Shown one piece after another: positions 5,376-6,475 of a DNA stretch of 6,475 nt. Both the position numbers and the translations under genes were made by a program. A model generated the notes under the pieces. That model saw only the letters and a program-made list of their open reading frames with translations, searched no databases and had not been told where the DNA came from. Within the stretch, counting starts at the first letter, position 1; every line of letters starts with the position of its first letter. The DNA comes from Roseovarius sp. (GTDB taxonomy: Bacteria > Pseudomonadota > Alphaproteobacteria > Rhodobacterales > Rhodobacteraceae): positions 1 to 6,475 of the forward strand of contig JALQUE010000112.1 of NCBI GenBank assembly GCA_023260815.1, given 5' to 3'.

Positions 5376-6475
5376 CTATTCGTAATAGGTATAGCCGTTG
5401 ATGCTGTCGCGATAGGCCTGCATCAGCGGGCGGCGTTCCTCGACACTGATCGTGCCCGCCGAAATCGCGCCATCCACCAGCTTGCGGAAGGCCGCGACAC
5501 AGTCGCTTGGATCATATTCGACGTAGGACAGAACCTCGGCGATGGTATCGCCTTCCTGCTCGTGCAGCAGATCGAAGCCGCCATCGGCCCGAAGGTCGAT
5601 CGTCACCACGTTGGTGTCGCCGAACAGGTTGTGCAGATCGCCAAGCGTTTCCTGATAGGCGCCGACAAAGAACACCCCCATATGATAGGGCCGGTCCTGG
5701 GGCAGGTCATGCACCGGTAATGACGGTGAGGTGCCTTCGCTCAGGATGAACTTGTCGATCTTGCCGTCGCTGTCACAGGTGATATCCGACAAGACCGCGC
5801 GCCGCGTCGGCGCCTGATCCAGCATTTGCAGCGGGATCAGCGGATGCAGTTGGTCAATCGCCCAGACATCCGGCAGCGACTGGAACAACGAGAAATTGCA
5901 GTGATAGATATCGGCCAGCTTGTGCAGCTCGTCCTCGATATCGGCGCCGCGCTCGTCGGCGGCGGCCAGCGCCTTGATGCGCGCCATCAGGTGCCGATAG
6001 ATCTTTTCGGTGCGGGCCATCTGCCGGATGCCGATCTGGCCACGGCGGAACAGCGCGCGCATCTCGTTGCGATAGAAGCTGGCGTCGTTCAGACATTCCC
6101 GCAGCCGGTCGCCCGACAGGTAGCCGCCCACCGCGATCAGATCGCTCACCAGGTGGTGATCGCCCGGCTCGGCATCGGGGGCTTCGCTTGCGTCGAACAG
6201 CGTCGCCTCGAGCACGTTGAAAATCAGCATGGATGAACTGGCCGCCACGGCCCGTCCGCTTTCGGTCACCAGCGTGGGATGCTCGATCCCGGCCTCGTCC
6301 ATCGCGTAGCCGACCGTCTCGACGATATTGGCGCAGTACTCCTCGATGCTGTAATTGATCGAGTTTGCCGACGCCTTCTTTTCTCCGGTGTAATCGAAGC
6401 CAAGACCCCCGCCCAGATCCAGATGGGTCAGTGGCGCGCCCTCGGCTTTCATCTCGCTGAAATAGCGGCACGCCT
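5376..6475 (-). CDS. speA: Biosynthetic arginine decarboxylase, C-terminal part (5' end outside window)
   Basis: This PLP-dependent decarboxylase (SpeA type, fold III) makes agmatine from arginine and opens the polyamine route. About 365 C-terminal residues are visible. The family is usually about 630-660 residues, so the start and the PLP-lysine part of the barrel lie beyond the window. In frame from the edge one reads ACRYFSEMKAEG, then the phosphate-binding loop GGGLGFDY, ESGRAV, and a helical insertion region with HKLADIYHCNFSLFQSLPD and WAIDQLHPLIPL. The catalytic cysteine of the SpeA family is in SDITCDSDGKID, about residue 233 of the visible part. The C-terminal domain ends SINGYTYYE and TAG at 5376. 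An ATG at 6452 exists, but the upstream reading frame already matches the family, so it is not the start. It is the first visible gene of the operon; its promoter is not in view. Confidence 0.95.
   Translation of the reverse strand, partial: ACRYFSEMKAEGAPLTHLDLGGGLGFDYTGEKKASANSINYSIEEYCANIVETVGYAMDEAGIEHPTLVTESGRAVAASSSMLIFNVLEATLFDASEAPDAEPGDHHLVSDLIAVGGYLSGDRLRECLNDASFYRNEMRALFRRGQIGIRQMARTEKIYRHLMARIKALAAADERGADIEDELHKLADIYHCNFSLFQSLPDVWAIDQLHPLIPLQMLDQAPTRRAVLSDITCDSDGKIDKFILSEGTSPSLPVHDLPQDRPYHMGVFFVGAYQETLGDLHNLFGDTNVVTIDLRADGGFDLLHEQEGDTIAEVLSYVEYDPSDCVAAFRKLVDGAISAGTISVEERRPLMQAYRDSINGYTYYE

Overview
The window looks like a chromosomal segment of an alphaproteobacterium, most probably of the Rhodobacterales/Roseobacter group. 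This is inferred from a GC-rich composition with strongly biased third positions, and from a methionine aminopeptidase and a rhomboid protease whose wording matches what I remember of Rhodobacteraceae proteins. I could run no database search.

All recognisable enzymes are on the minus strand. From right to left (the direction of transcription) the window holds the C-terminal part of a biosynthetic arginine decarboxylase (speA, 5376-6475, cut by the window edge), a saccharopine-dehydrogenase-like carboxyspermidine-type dehydrogenase (4137-5348), a carboxynorspermidine-type decarboxylase (nspC-like, 2939-4108) and an agmatinase-family ureohydrolase (speB-like, 2097-2942). Gaps are 27 and 28 nt, followed by a 4-nt ATGA overlap, and the last three genes each have a visible Shine-Dalgarno. 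This is a compact spermidine operon that draws its aminopropyl group from aspartate semialdehyde; no AdoMet decarboxylase or spermidine synthase is present in the window.

Two routes fit these genes. In one, arginine goes to agmatine, putrescine, carboxyspermidine and then spermidine. In the other, the putrescine-free carboxyaminopropylagmatine (CAPA) route known from Synechocystis, the ureohydrolase acts last. Gene order speA > dehydrogenase > decarboxylase > ureohydrolase, and an HSHASVM segment in the ureohydrolase, favour the CAPA route. This is the most interesting hypothesis here.

Downstream lie a small rhomboid intramembrane protease (1364-2023, minus), an unlisted 54-residue plus-strand ORF with a good ribosome-binding site (1167-1331), and a 407-nt stretch without an enzyme gene (760-1166) holding inverted repeats and a strong intrinsic terminator with no obvious gene in front of it. 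At the left edge is a type I methionine aminopeptidase (map, 4-759, minus). Its sequence is normal up to the RDKS segment, then breaks into an unrelated short tail and a stop, losing the C-terminal metal-binding glutamate. That suggests an insertion, deletion or rearrangement junction within the first ~24 bases.
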